Part shown: piece by piece, positions 10,755 through 23,963 of the stretch
Layout: each line of letters begins with the position of its first letter
How positions within the stretch are numbered: the first letter of the stretch is position 1
Origin: Sanguinoderma infundibulare
Lineage: Eukaryota; Basidiomycota; Agaricomycetes; Polyporales; Polyporaceae
DNA: 64,000 nt
Direction: 5' to 3'
Assembly: GCA_032821775.1 (NCBI GenBank)
Contig: JAVLRN010000013.1
Coordinates: forward strand, 1 to 64,000
Position numbers and translations under genes: made by a program
The notes under the pieces: model-generated
Told to the model about the DNA's origin: nothing
The model's input: only the letters and a program-made list of their open reading frames with translations
Database searches by the model: none

Positions 10755-12736
10755 GACGCCTGCATGTGCGCTGTGGAGGACGACAGTGGGTTGTGGGCCG
10801 CCTGTGCGCCGTCGCGGCGGACGTTGTGTGGGGCCTGGCCTGCATGGGAGGGGACGAGGCGGAGGTTTCGAGCTTTGGTCTCAGCGGCAGGCGACGTACC
10901 GGTTCTCCTTGGCCGATGTACTGTCCTCGGACGACGTCGAATGCATTCGTGTCCGTGCTCGCGCGTTTGGCGACCAATCGGCAGGGGTGGGACGAGCGGG
11001 AGCGGGTGCAGTCTGCAGGAAGACCTGGGTGAGTTGGAAGGGGCGCCGGTGCCCAGGCTTGCGGCCTCTGGACCAGGCCTTTTACTTATCCACATCCAAC
11101 TCCTGGAGGCCGTCTTGAGGCCGCCGGGGCGCGGTCGTCTGCGGAGGGATCGTCTGCCGTGCGCTTTCGGGGCGTTGCTCGGGAGCGCAGCTGGTGCGTC
11201 CGCGTGCCGGCCACCTGGCCGAAGCGTGAAGGAGACGAGAAAGGAGATTTGTGCCTGCCAGCCCGTCGTATGTCCGCATCACCGTCCGGGAGCTCGGCGG
11301 CTTGGTCGGAGATGATCGTCTTCGAGATGGTGCTCGTGTGCTGGAGAAGGGCTTGGGCGAACACGCCACTGCTGATAGTGGAGGGAACGCGCTGAGATGG
11401 AGCTGGGTTCGAGAAGAGAGTGCTGGAGGCTTTGGGCCCCTCAGGTGAATGGTGACAGTGGGCCCCCGGGTCGGAGAAGATGCATGGATCGTCTCGTCCT
11501 CCGGTTGGGATCGGAAGCTTCAAGGTTCACGTCTCGGAGGGCCGCCTTGAAGGAACTTACGACGTGTGCGACAGGCGTCCGGGATGTGCACGGTCAGAAG
11601 CGAAGACGCAAAGGTTCAGTGCTGATACGCACTGTCGACGAAAAACAGTCAGCCGTCAACCCATTGGGCCACACGATGAGTTCGCAAGCTCGACACGAAC
11701 ATGTCTGCAGTTCACGGATTGCGGGACGAAGCTTGAAAGCTTGACCTCGGTTCTGAAGGGTGTGGCGAGAACACGAACGCGCCCTAACCTGTCTCAGCAA
11801 TCCATCCCATCATAGCTAGAATGTGCGTGTGGCGGGCTTGCGAGCGAATCAGTTCGAGAAGACTCCCTTTTTCGTCATGCGATACCGCACAGCACCGTAG
11901 CATATCAAATTCCCGATGCATATACACGGCGTGTTTTGGCGACTGTGCAGTCAAGTATAGCACCAGGACTTCCCATCCCGGGCCGGGGGAAAGGGGTCGG
12001 GGGAAATGTGCCTTGGCCCAAGCCGGACGCCCAGCAAGGTTCGGAACTGTATTGAGCGTATGTCAGCCTGGATAATTGACGGCTGCGGACTCACGAGCCA
12101 TTCAGTTTGAGGGAGAACTTTGAAGTTACCTAAGGAACGCTGGAGCTCCAGGTGCCGGTAGTCCTTGATGCGGATCCGATATAGCCGGGGTCATCGCTCA
12201 AGGCGGGTCGTGTGGGACGCAGACGACGCGCGGAGATTGGTCGGCGCCCTCTGTTCGCGACCGGGGAGCGGGGAGGGATGGGGGGTAAATGTGGTCGATA
12301 CATAGATAACGGCGCGGCGTAAGGAGCCAACCCAATATACAAATACAATACGGTGGAGCGACTGAATACCAGGAACAGGCGCGAGAGCATGCGTCAAACA
12401 GGGACCGAAGCATTAATACACAGAAAGCAACCGAAAGCTACTCCGAGTCGAACGGCGAGAGTGGGAGGGAGGAGGGCTTGGTGTGGAGACGCCCTGTAGA
12501 AGGAAAGGGGAACTGCAAACGTAACGAGGGGACGAGTCAATAAGGCTAGTCTAGGACGAGGTCATAGCGCGCGTTCGCCATCGCTCGCGCGGAGTGTTCT
12601 CGAAGGAGCGAAACTCACGCGGGAGAGCTCTGGCCTGCCTGGGAACGAAGAAGGAAGGCGCGCGATTCAGCATCAGATTCCTTAGCATGACCTTGCGCGC
12701 GCAGAGCGAGAGAATGGGAGACGCACAGAAGTGCCG
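10755..12736. other. Long intergenic stretch, no gene recognised
   Basis: Several overlapping frames of 60-180 codons exist on both strands (for example 10580-11095 and 11086-11523 on minus, 10764-11315 on plus) but none shows a domain or convincing splice sites. It probably contains the 3' UTRs of its neighbours. Confidence 0.45.
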
Positions 12737-13216
12737 CTAATCCGCATCGCCGTCGTATTCCGCAGGCAGGCCTATCCACGGGGTGGGGTCCTGGAGCATC
12801 TGCACGTACTGCGCGTCGTTGATCCTGCAGAACCGGATGGAGCCGTCGTTCCACCCGCGAAGGAGCAGCTCCAGCTTGGGCAGGTTGGAGACGTCGCTGA
12901 GGTTCCTGAACGGGACCTCGGCGAGCGGCCAACCTTCGATGCGGACGCGGTAGCGCGTCACGATGTTCTTGATGTACGACTTCCGGCTCCACGCCATCGT
13001 CGCGTTCCTGTCGTTGGTGATCAGGCCTGCACAGAAGGGCAACGGCGTCAGCATTCAGCCGCGTCGCGAAGAAGCGGGCTCGGAGTGGGGCGGAGGAGGG
13101 AGCGGGCACTCGCATAGCTGATCTTTGATGATCTTGCGCAACTCGCTGCGAGCGTCCGTCATGCGCTCGCTGTACGTTGGCTTGGTGTTCAAGCGGAAGG
13201 TGATCATTTGCGCCAT
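12737..13216 (-). CDS. Small unidentified basidiomycete-type protein
   Basis: Exon 1 starts at ATG 13216 (MAQMITFRLNTKPTYSERM...) and exon 2 ends at 12737. Exon 2 reads RKSYIKNIVTRYRVRIEGWP...PFRNLSDVSNLPKLELLLRGW, a pattern I associate with the conserved C-terminal module of an uncharacterised basidiomycete protein family; the function is unknown. The frames join in two possible ways. One uses a GT donor (exon 1 ends 13110) and an acceptor at 13008 (exon 2 from 13007). The other uses a GC donor (exon 1 ends 13114) with the acceptor before 13026. Both give about 130 aa. It may be a truncated member, since family relatives as I recall them are longer. Confidence 0.5.
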
Positions 13217-16200
13217 TCTGGGCGTGTGGCGGAGAGCGGAGTTCGAGCTGCGACAAGAGCGAGGGAGGAGATGCCGATGAGATCCCCGCAAGCAAAACCC
13301 GAGACTTATAGAAGCGGCTGCGTGCGCATCTCGTCCACATCACACCCACAGACGCATACCCATAAGCAGCGAGAGGGGAACGCTGCTCCGACATCGTGGC
13401 CACGGGCGAGGCGAGAGCGAAGCGATGAGAGTGCGTTCCCTTACGGCTACGGCTCATTCCTGGCACACCGCACCGCACCGCGGTCGGCAACCGCGTTCCC
13501 GTCCGTCGCGTTTCTGGGAATCATGCCGCGATGGCCCAGCGACGAGAACGACGGGGGAGAAAGTTTGTCACCTGCCTCCGTCTTCCGCTTCGACCATGCG
13601 TTGCCCTGGCCGCGCACGCAAATCGCGAGCGGATTTCCGCCGCGGGCTGCGGGGGCCAAGGGGATGGAGGGAGGAAGAGGAAAATGGGTTCGGGCTCTAG
13701 GCACGTCTGGCTCCGAACACCAGCCCGTGGGACAGACCCCGACGGCTGGCGTTGCTGCTTGCAGGCGTGGTCGCGGATACGGCGTTCGCAGCTCCGTTCA
13801 TCTGATAACGGGACGTTCTCTCCATTATCTGGCCTCTCGACCGGGAATTTGGCGGTGGGTTCCGCGCCGCGCGACGGGCTGCGTCGCACCCTGGCGCAGG
13901 GCGAAATGGTCAGGTGTGCGCTCGAGCGGCAGGCCGGAGACGACGCTCGAAGTTCACGCTCGAAATGCGTACAAGTTTGGAGCACCCACCGACTTCTACC
14001 CGGACGCGATGATGGATATGATAACCCTCGGTAGCCATCTTCTCCTTGTAAGGCATGCCCACAGGCTTCAGAACCAAGCAGACGGGACCTTTTGGCTCAG
14101 CGTGTGTCAGCTGTCTCAGGGCTGCCCCGGGCCTTGGACGGCATGGCGATGAAATGCACGAGAGGGTATGGGGTGACCAGTGCCCTCTCGAAAGGGGCGC
14201 AGAAAGGCCTCGGCGAGTCGTCTATGGCACTTACCGCGTCCGCGAACTGCAAGAAGGACGAAACGCGTAGCGCGCGTCTCGGTCGTCCGATCCCGATCTG
14301 GCCCATCGACAAGGTTTGCGTTCGCAAACAGGACTCATGCGCGGATGAGGTGATTTGAAGGACACCGTTCACCAAGACAAGCGCTGTCAGGAAAGGTTTT
14401 CGAGCTACCGCCGGCATCGCGTACTTCAAACCAAACGAGGCTACATGTTTTCGGTATTTGGATGGAGGCCGACATCGTTGAGTTCGCCGCCGTGTAGTCG
14501 GTGGCGTTGGAAACGGCGATTGGGGTCGAGGAAGGCGCCCACGGTGGGTACCATCGGACGCAGTGCCGGTTTGACTGTAAATAATGCCGAACACACCTGT
14601 CCGTCAAGTCTAGATCACCTGCTCAATCGAAAATAATAGGTGGGAGGGATATGAGGACACTGCAACTCACAGATACAGCTACCTCTCAACGCCCCGCGGG
14701 CCTCGTAGTTGCGAGTATTCGACTCGACTTGATGGCTTGATCTTTGAACATTGTAGCATATACGCACTTCGATTCTGGAAGCGTTACCTGCCAATGTGAT
14801 GTGTTGGACTATTGTGCTGACGTGCGAATTCGCTGGAGAGCCTGTAAGGTTCTGGATCAACGGAAAGGGCATCATGAGAAATCAAATTATTGACTACTGC
14901 TCGGGTGAGACCGGTCCTTCCAGTGCAGAAGCATGGTTGCCTGATTTTCGGCGGCAGAAGCATGGTGCAGAAAACGTGGCAAGAATCCCGGCTGGGCGTG
15001 GGGATACCGACGAGCCCTAACGACTCGTTCGACATTGGGGGCCAACAGTCGAGAACATGTCGCGGACACCGTATTTCCGTATCGTCCGCGGCCACGTCGG
15101 TACCTTGAGGATTCTCGGAAATTGTCGAGACCGAGAACGCGTATGGAGCTGGCGAGTTTCTCGCGTTCTGCACTACATGCGGCGCCACCGTGGTGTCAAC
15201 ATAATCGGTACGGGTTGGTTTCTCACCGATCATTATGGATTCGCGGACGGTCGCGGACAGTTACGGCACAGCAGTATTCACAGCCTTGAAGAAGAGTAAA
15301 CGGAGATTGTGTTAGAAACGTTCGTTGAATAGGAGAAGTCATCGTGCAGCACACTGGCAAGTGGCAAAGGGTTGGGATAGCCCCTCGGACACTGAAGGCA
15401 GACTTTTGCTACCGTCGGCAAAGTGGCACGTACGTATTACTCGCAATTTAACGGCTTCAAACGATGCTCTGGACTGCGCCTGGTATGAAGCCAGGCGTGG
15501 CTGCGTTGATTCCGTGGCATAGGTCGGACCGGCAAATTCCTCCGGGTTCGTGAGGCACCATGTTGAAGACGGGCTCTCCGCCTATGTTAATCGGTTCCCG
15601 AGGCTTTCCACGGCCCTTCTGTACAGATCAGTATGTGGTCTGGATGGCACCAATATGCCGTGATTGTCATAGATACCTGGGTCGCCGCGGCCCGGGGTGA
15701 CGCAGCCTAGGCCTGAGACACCACGTATGACGACGAGCCGACACCGGATAGTTCTGTTCCATGTAGCTTGGCGTCGTCGTAGATGTAGGATGCTGTCGTA
15801 GAGGTGCAAAATTAGGGACGGTCGGTGGCATTTCCTTCGGGGAGGGTTCGAAGCGATGGTCCTTGTTACAAGCGCCCATGAGCCGAACCGGTTCGACTCA
15901 GTTCGCCCCAGGTTAAGTACCAATTTCCTATGCAGCACATCCTCCTCCCGACCACTCCCTTGTCAATCTATACAGCTGTCTCCCGGAAAACCTTTGTGTT
16001 CATTGCGCAAGATATTCACGATATCCTACTCACGTCTAGCTTTGTGACTTGGTGTCGAAGATAACAAATGTTCCCATTGAACCTCCCCCACACGAGGTGA
16101 ATGATGTCAGCACGTCCGCAACGACGGATCTCGCAGCTACATACGCCGTCACGTAACCGCCACCATCCCGTTGCGTATCTCCTCCTTCGAATTCTCCCGA

Positions 16201-17132
16201 TGCTAAACCGTCGGTGTTCTCAACTATTAGGTCCGAATCCATCTCAGGCTCGCTTGGTTGAACGTCATGGTCCGTGGGCGGGTGCCACGGGCTTAGGTTC
16301 AACACAAACGAGACGGAGTCTTCGTCCGCCGACGAGGACCGCTGGGACAGTACTCGAGTCCGGCTACCGCGACGCATACCGACCCCTTCCGCGAGTCTGT
16401 GAGCTTAGTCTTGCGACAGCCCTGCAAACACACGAGCTGAGGCCAAGGCTGCGGTCAGCCATTCATTAACCCTCTCCTCTTGACTTTCTGAGCACGCCTT
16501 CCAGGTCTTGCTTCGGTCCTATGACCTCTGTGGATCCAATGTATCTGCGCCACCCTGCCGATTCCCCGTTGCCCTTTATACGAAGTCGCCGAGCTTGCGT
16601 GGGTGTCACGATGCAAGGCACTCCTTTCCCTCTCTTCTAGCTCCTCCTCTCTTCTTCTTCTCAAACGCCACCGCCATCGCGATTGCCGACCAAGGGGTGT
16701 TGGGGGCCTGCCCCGCCGCGAGATGTATGACATGACACGGACGTCCCCACGACGGAACCCAGGCCAGTCACGCTTATCTGCGTCATTCAAGTGCTGCCAT
16801 TCAAGAAGACTCGGATCGCGCCACCGCTGCATGTGCGCACGGTGCCGTAACCCGCCCTATCTCGCGGGTCCGTTAATGTTCCAGGCTGTCCCGGGATCTG
16901 TTGTCGCCGACTTCCCGGCGATGACGATGACGGGCTCGCCCTGGCGCGAAGAGAGCATTCCCTCACCGCGAGCCTCCCGTGGCGGCTGCCTTGTGGCCTT
17001 CCATTCAGTATTAAGTTCACCGCGAACCCTAGCGGCGAGTCATGCGTGCAAGCGAAAGCTTCGCGTTCAAGGTGAGTGCTCCCGGTTATTCTGAGTGCTG
17101 GTTATTTTGGATGCAGGATGGACGTGGATGCA
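13217..17132. other. Gene-poor region, no gene recognised
   Basis: Frames of up to about 310 codons occur (13208-14152 plus) but are low in domain content and overlapped by equally long antisense frames. A minus frame at 16036-16377 has a protein-like composition yet no recognisable motif. I cannot support a gene. Confidence 0.4.
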
Positions 17133-17387
17133 ATAGCTCCACGTCGTGCCCTCCCAAAAACGACGTCCAAGTCGGTTAGCTACCCGACGTCGACGGGAGC
17201 CCGATCTGATAGATCTAACACTCGGACGCCCCAGCGGCCCCCCAGCGCGGTCGGCGCGGCACCCCGCTGGGAACTGGGACCAGGGTAACAGCTGATGCTG
17301 GAGCGTCTGGGGCTCCCATCGACGTCGGCTGTCTAGCCGACATGAGCGAGTTTCTTTCAGAGGGCTTATCGTTCTGGAAATAGCTGT
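17133..17387. mobile_element. Short non-autonomous inverted-repeat DNA element
   Basis: The two ends are imperfect inverted repeats of roughly 75 bases. Left inner part 17170-17200 (TCGGTTAGCTACCCGACGTC...) matches the reverse complement of about 17308-17340 (TCGGCTAGACAGCCGACGTC...). The outer part CGTGCCCTCC... on the left pairs with AGGGCTTATCGTTCTGG on the right. The same terminal sequence begins the larger element inside the ATPase intron at 31922, so this is a shortened relative of that family. No coding capacity. Confidence 0.65.
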
Positions 17388-17663
17388 TATTCCTGACCTT
17401 CGCCTCAGACATGAATTGAGTACCAAGATAGACCCGACATGGGCGGCGTGATGCTGCCTATTTGCGACTAGAGAGCAGTACTGCTGAGTCATAAACGTCG
17501 TCAGCAGAAGTCTAAGTCAGAAAGCCAGCTCCTCGCCAGCACGCACATATTGAAGTTGGGCGAAGAAAGTTTTGGCAATCAACCGTCCAAATTGCTGACC
17601 CCTTTGCCTAGCGGGGCCTGCGGGGGACCGCTGTCGGAGGGCCTATCGACCTGAAAACAGCTG
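17382..17663. mobile_element. Possible second, abutting element of the same family
   Basis: The right end (17632-17663, GGAGGGCCTATCGACCTG then AAAACAGCTGG) matches the reverse complement of the left end of the ATPase-intron element closely. The left end near 17382 (AGCTGTTATTCCTGACC...) is a weak match to the same terminal repeat. The right end is well supported, the extent is not. Confidence 0.4.
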
Positions 17664-20600
17664 GAAATTGACCTCGAGGGACCGTCTTCTGATGTGCTGT
17701 ACCCGAATATACTCTGACGCGCTTCAGCATAAATTTGGCTATGGTACCCGTGGTTGTCGCAGCTTACGAAGGTCCGTCTCATAAATGTCTGTCCATTGAA
17801 CAGACTTGACATCCGACCCCGAAGTCGCAGGAATGTAGACGGCATATTCGACTAACGTGTGGCCTGTTCGCTGGACGCGAGCAAGCAAGCGATAAACCAT
17901 TCAATGGGCGAGGTCCATCTCAGGCTCGTGTTTCAGGCGAACTAGTGCAATTGTTCGCCTTTTCTTCCATCCCATCGCCAGATACTGACAAACCATGCTA
18001 CCTATGCAGGACACCGCCGGCCGAGCCAATGGGCTCCCATGCGGAGCTCTGAAGGTCGATTGACATTGCGAGCTGATCGCCCGCCATCGGCCGCACCCCC
18101 TATCGGCGCAGCGTCCTTCACGTCTCGCCGCGGCCCCCGAGTCCTTGCCATCACCGCCTCGATAGTTGCCTTCCATAGACATCTCGGCATCCCAGCGAGT
18201 GTGGCCACTGGAGACAGAAGCAGTCGCTCTGATCAGATCGAACCCTGAGTCCCCTTGTTACTGGCGAAGCGCGACATACAAATGGAATGGATTCGATGCA
18301 AGATGCAGCTTCGTGATCTACGTGGCCGGAAGATCTGTTCGCCAAACTCGGCCGCCTCTCGTCGATTTGTATTCGTCGGAGAGAAGCTGAAGTCCCGACG
18401 ACGACGAATCACGATGCTGGGAAGAAACACTGTCGGGTTGCTAGCATCCAATGCTTTGACAGCTGGTTCGGCACATTCGGTATGTTGACTATCCTCCGTC
18501 CAGAATACAGGGGACGCGAGCCCCTCCCCGGTCTCACCCTAGTACCTTTGTCGAACAGGTCAAACGACTGTCAAACGCCTCGAGTCCTGAAGGCTATGGT
18601 GATGCGGCAGTTTCGGGAGAACCGCAGCCATCGCTACCTCCGAAACCGATTTTATGCCCGGATCAGACGTTCGCTCCCGCGCTGTCTGAGAAGCATGGCG
18701 TAAAGTGGCAAGCAAATATCGCCGGGACCCGTCGGAAGACGACCAGGGACGCAGCAAGCACTAGCACGAGCATCCTTCGTTTAGTGCTGTTAGTGACCGG
18801 TGACCGGTAAGCGCAAAGCGACTGTATCCATATTCCATTCTCAGGCTCTCACACTCCGCTACGCGAGATGATCGTAGTCGGCGGTAAGTATGTACATATT
18901 GCGGTCACCTAAGTGCTGCCAGCTACTTATCTTCCGAAGGGCGGGTGCGAAAGGTCCGCTGCGCCAAGCACGCTTTCAGGGCGTTTACGACATACCGGTT
19001 GCATCAATCCCCAGAACGCACTCGCGATAGTACCTAACCGAATGCGAACAAGTGTTTTCTGGGTTGGTCTCCTCTTCCTCAGTGGCGCTCGCGCAGCCCG
19101 TGTATGTGGAATTGCACAACACTACTGCAGCAGAGCTCGGTGACTCTAGGCGCGGCTAGGAGCTGCACGACCTTGTTTGTGCAATCCTCCTTCTGAGTAC
19201 AATCGCAGGTAGAATGCCCGTCCCCACTTCGTCCTCCCGCCCATCCATGTTCACGACGGCACCCACAGCGCTCGTCGTATCGGACATCCGGAAGTTCTCG
19301 CTTACTTGTATCATGTGCAAACCACGTTTGCTTGTGATGCGTTCTCGGCGTCGGCGATCCGGGATGGCGAGAGCGGAACCGGGGCGTCGCTGATGGGCGC
19401 GGTCGTTCCGACTCCAATCATCAGGTCGAGAGCCACGAAGACCGGTGTTCTCTAGTGATTATTACTAATACATAGGGCTTCGCGGTCCCCAGCCGTACAG
19501 GTCGTCTTGAAGTAGTTTATCCTCGCGGAGGGCGTGTGCTCTTTCCCTCTGCGGCTCTAACTATGTACCACTTACAGCTAAATTAGTGTCCGGGTTCCCG
19601 GGGTGGTGCTTTCGCTCGCGAAAATAGTAGTAGTGTACACATGAGGTATAGGACGATGGGGTGCGCGGCGCGACGCGACGTGCCACCACCATCATATCAT
19701 CAGCCAGATCTCCACAGGCCAACACACTTTTCCGCGCCACATAGAGTCCCCTTTTTTCTGCGCAGGTTTGGCTGAGCAGTGTGCTCCATCGCTGCTGTTG
19801 ATCGTTTTGCCCAAGAAGCGCGCGGATCTGACATCGGTTTCGAGCTTTTAGCTTCCACCAAGCATTGGTTGTGGCGCTATATGAATGAGAAGTTATGAAA
19901 CAAGCCTGGTGGCTACCACGAGCGGCCAGATCTTAAGACCGAACTTAAGGCCGTGGCATCGTCGATCTGGGTGCAACATGCCAAAGGGGTACTGTCCGAA
20001 TATCACAAGCTTAGACTCGCGAGAGTAGTTAATGAGGCTTCTGGGGCGACTATGTCCGAAGGATTGCAGATCTCGAGTGCTGTCTCAGAGGTAGCTTGAA
20101 CGTGGTGAGCAGTGACACGAGGCTAGCCGGCGAGGAGCGCCGGCGGCAATGCAGACAGGCACAAAGAAGTTGGAGCCCGTACTGGCCGTGACGACGCCAC
20201 CATTCTCCTCGAAACCACACTCTTTACTTTCTTCTCAGCACTCTCGTAAGCCCGGCCAGTGCCCGACGCTGCTGAGCGACTTCAACCCGACTTGGCGTCC
20301 ACGGGATGGGTTGGATTGGAGGCCATGACCAAACACGAGGCGTGCAGCGTGTATGATTTCGTTAGTCAAGGCCAGCCTTCCAGAAAACACTCTTCTCGCA
20401 TGTCCGCGCCTGTTGGCATGCTAGAACTTGCGCCCTATCTCGTCCTGTACGTGTACAGCGCACTACGCAGTGGATCTAGCTAAGTCGGTTCCGACCAACA
20501 TAGCAGCTCCGTGCCATCTTCGCCCGTCGTGTCGCGCTAGAACGATCGGCCTTTACCAACACGGTATCTCCACTTGCACAAACAGGTAGCGGACGTACGC

Positions 20601-21728
20601 AACTTCCGCCTTGGCCTCTGCGTGAACATCGCTCGGCCTTTCGTCGTCAGGCCGCTTCTAGCCGTCGCGCGCCCGCAAGGCACTGTGGCCCTTCAGCAGA
20701 AAGTTTTCCCGAACCATGCTCGGGCGCCATATAGACCTGCTCACGTTTTGACAACCTCTCCTACAGGGTCGATATAGACCAGGCAAGCCCGGGATTGCCG
20801 ACGCCAACTGCCGACTTGAAGTGCTGTCAGGAAAAGCCCCGCGCGGGAGAAGCTCTCGCGTTTATCGTTACCGCCAGTGGGGCCCCAAACAACCGAAACT
20901 CCCCATTGAAATCGCTGCGTCAGCAACATGTCGATGCACATACCGTGAGCCATTGCGCTTCCTATGGGTTTACGGCGGATGTACTCAGCCGCTATAAGGG
21001 CATTCCTATCTCGTCGCCATATCCAAGGATGATCCAGAAACGCAGTCTGATGCATGAGGTCCGCGTCTACGAAGAGGAATGTCCGCAGAGCCATGTACTA
21101 TGCACCCACGGAACAAAGCCTTTCCCGCGACAGCATCATAGGCCCACAATCGATGCGTACGTAAATTGATGGGAGAAAGCTCCTACTACTTTCAGAAACT
21201 TACACCGTGCCCCTCTTCGTGCAGGAGATAAGTTCGCAGCAAACCTCGCAGCCCGCTCCCCGTGCACAAAGGTGTACCTTTGTGCTGGATTTGTCAGTAC
21301 GGTCGCTAACAGGAACGTAGTTGTCATGATTCAGGGCCGATAGACGTCGCTGGCCGCCGGTCTTCATTCATTCTCGACCAACCGAGCCGGCTTTCGGGGC
21401 AGATCGGCTATCGAGATCGCTAGCGGATGACGGAAACGATGTGATGGGAGAAGGCTGCAGTAGGCAAGCATTCAGTCGCGTCCTGGGCGTGCTGCGAGAA
21501 CAGGGATCTGAGCAGGGCGAGCGTTTGGGGTGGCTCATACTCAACATTTACGGTATAGTCGCCTAGTTCCGCCATTCCTTCGACGCGAAACTGATCTCAC
21601 GCTGTACCGCCGTGGTGCGCCTACTTGCCTTTGGGATTTAAACAGCTGCGCCAGATGGGCGTATTGCATCCAGCCACCCCCGCAAGCCCTCTTTCATCCT
21701 TCTTATCTCTCTGCTGACCACCTTCAAC
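17664..21728. other. Gene-poor region, no gene recognised
   Basis: No domain, no convincing splice pattern and no frame longer than about 125 codons. The last few hundred bases should contain the promoter of the acyl-CoA oxidase-like gene. Confidence 0.45.
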
Positions 21729-23963
21729 ATGTCTTCCGAGGGGTTTCCTCGGCGAACGCTCCACCTTACCCACTCCGATGTCTTCTCCAAGCCCACCCAT
21801 TACATGGACCACAACGATCGGGCACACCTCTCTTACGAGAAGGCAAAAGCTGTCGGCCTTTCCTACGGTATGTTAACGTTAGCTGGAACATTACGCCGTC
21901 CCGTCGTTGCTTATTTGCCGTTGGCTGCCTTTGACAGACATGACCATCGACGACCTGCTCTCACTGACCCCCAAGTTCTGGCAACTACACACCGACCCCG
22001 TCGTGCTGCTTGATGGCGGCGCCCTCACCCTGCTGACCATCCAATACAACCTCTGTGCGGGGACGATTGCCCGGTACATTCGACGGCGACCCGAGCTTAT
22101 TCCGCTCGTCGAGGACATATTGCAATACCGGAAACAGTACGTGCTTCTCTCGCTCCCCGAGCCTTCTCTTCTCACGTTTTTTAATCTGTCCTCGTCGCAG
22201 TGGCCAATTCATGATGACAGAGCTCGGGCATGGGCTCGACATCGCCAACATCGAGACGACCGCGACCATGCTTCCATCAGGAGAGTTCGTCCTCCACTCG
22301 CCCACTCCCGGGGCCTCAAAGTGAGTCTCATCGCGGCCGTCTTCCTTCCTCCCACACACCCTGACCCCCAAAAATCTGTATAGATTCATGCCACCCACGG
22401 TGCCTGCCGGCCTGCCATGCATCGCAGTCGTCTTCGCTCGCCTGATCGTGGACGGCCAAGACCGTGGCCACCGGCCCTTCATCGTCCCCCTCAATGACGG
22501 CAAGCAGATGTGCGCCGGCATTCAATCGAGGTACGTCACCGACTGCCTTCCCGCGACGCACGCGGCCCGCCGCGTAAACGCAGCTGACTTCTACCCTGTA
22601 CTCACCCCAGGCTCCTACCCTACCGCGGCGGCCCCAACCCGCTCACGCACTCGCTGACGACGTTCACCAACGTCCGCCTCCCGCGCTCGGCGCTGCTCGG
22701 CGGCCTCGAGCGGCCCGCCGACCTCCACGCGAACCTCATGGACATCGTCTCGCGCATCACGACCGGCACCATCGCGCTCGGCTGCTGGGGCCTGCCGTTC
22801 ATGCAATGCTACGCGACCATCGGCACCATGTACTCGCTCCGCCGCCTCGTCGGCCCCGCGTCCGACCCCGCGCGCCGCACGCCCATCCTCTCCTTCCGCA
22901 CCCAGCAGGCCCCCGTCCTCGCCGTGACCGCGAACGCGTACGTGTCGCAGGCGCTCCAGCGCTGGGCCATCGACCGCTTCCGCGACGAGCGCCTGGACGG
23001 GCGCGTCCGCCACGGGATCGCGGCCATCTTCAAGGGCGTGATGGTCCAGCACTCGCAGGAGGGCGCGATCGCCGTCTCCGAGCGCTGCGGCGCGCAGGGC
23101 CTCTTCGTGCACAACCAGATGTCGTGCCTGCACGTGAGTACACACACACCGTCCCGAGTTTGTGCACGGGGCATCTGTGGAACGTATTTCTGATCTTCGC
23201 TTGGCTGCTTGTCGCGCTTCCAGAACGAAATGCGTGGGATCGCCATCGCAGAGGGCGACGTCCTCGGTCTCGCCGTCCGTAAGTGTAACCCCCCCACCGA
23301 ATTTCGTCAACGCTGAGCCCGTTCCTAACTCGGTTTTCTTCTCTCCTTTTTCATTGCGCTGCTGCTCTGCAACGACGACGCCGACAACGAACAGGACTCA
23401 TCAACGAGCTCATCCTCGGGCGCTACGACATGCCCCCGCCCGCCGACCCGCACTCGCTCCTCGCCCGGCACGAAGCCGGCCTCCTCCAAGAGCTCCGCGA
23501 CGTCGTCAAGGCCGTGCCCCACGGCCAGCACCGCAGCGCCGAGGTCAACCGGCTCATCCTCCCGCACTGCCAGCCCGCCATGGAGGCCATCGGCCACCGC
23601 ATGGCCTACGACGCCGCCGTCGCCCAGGGCGTACGCCCCGCCCTCGTCGACCTCTACGTCGCCAACATCATCAAGCTAGACCCCGCATGGTACGCCGAGC
23701 ACGCCGCGCTCGGCCGGCGCGCGCAGCACGAGATGCAGGCGCGCGCCATGGACGCCGTCCTGCCCGAGCTCGGCGAGCTCGTCAAGGAGATGGACGTGTT
23801 CGCGTACGTGACCGCGCCGATCGTCTCCGACGAGCGCTGGGACGCGTTCGTCGACGGCCTCAAGGTCTTCCGTGGGAACGCGCGCGTCGACGCGCTCGAC
23901 GGCGACCGCGGCGGGCGCGGCGGCGTCGGGCGGCATCCCGAGCTGGTGAGGTCCCACCTCTGA
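21729..23963 (+). CDS. Acyl-CoA oxidase / dehydrogenase-like flavoprotein
   Basis: Predicted FAD enzyme of the acyl-CoA oxidase type, which introduces the 2,3-double bond in fatty acyl-CoA during beta-oxidation. Seven exons: 21729-21867, 21938-22136, 22201-22320, 22384-22530, 22611-23133, 23224-23278 and 23395-23963 (583 aa). Landmarks are the N-terminal SYEKAKAVGLSYDMTIDDLL, a QYNLCAGTI helix, GQFMMTELGHGLDIANIETTA (acyl-CoA dehydrogenase middle-domain signature), FIVPL, and LPRSALLGG before the C-terminal helical half. Length is somewhat below that of typical yeast peroxisomal oxidases (about 700 aa). The C terminus is RSHL; SHL is a permissible variant of the peroxisomal PTS1 signal, so a peroxisomal site is plausible. 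Third positions are almost all G/C, giving long false antisense frames. All introns obey GT-AG. Confidence 0.9.

Noticed and set aside
13208..14152. 314-codon plus frame
   Set aside because: It lies partly opposite the small minus-strand gene, is overlapped by several other long frames and shows no domain or regular composition.
22615..23310. 231-codon minus frame across the acyl-CoA oxidase-like gene
   Set aside because: Antisense shadow created by the strong G/C bias at third codon positions of the real gene.
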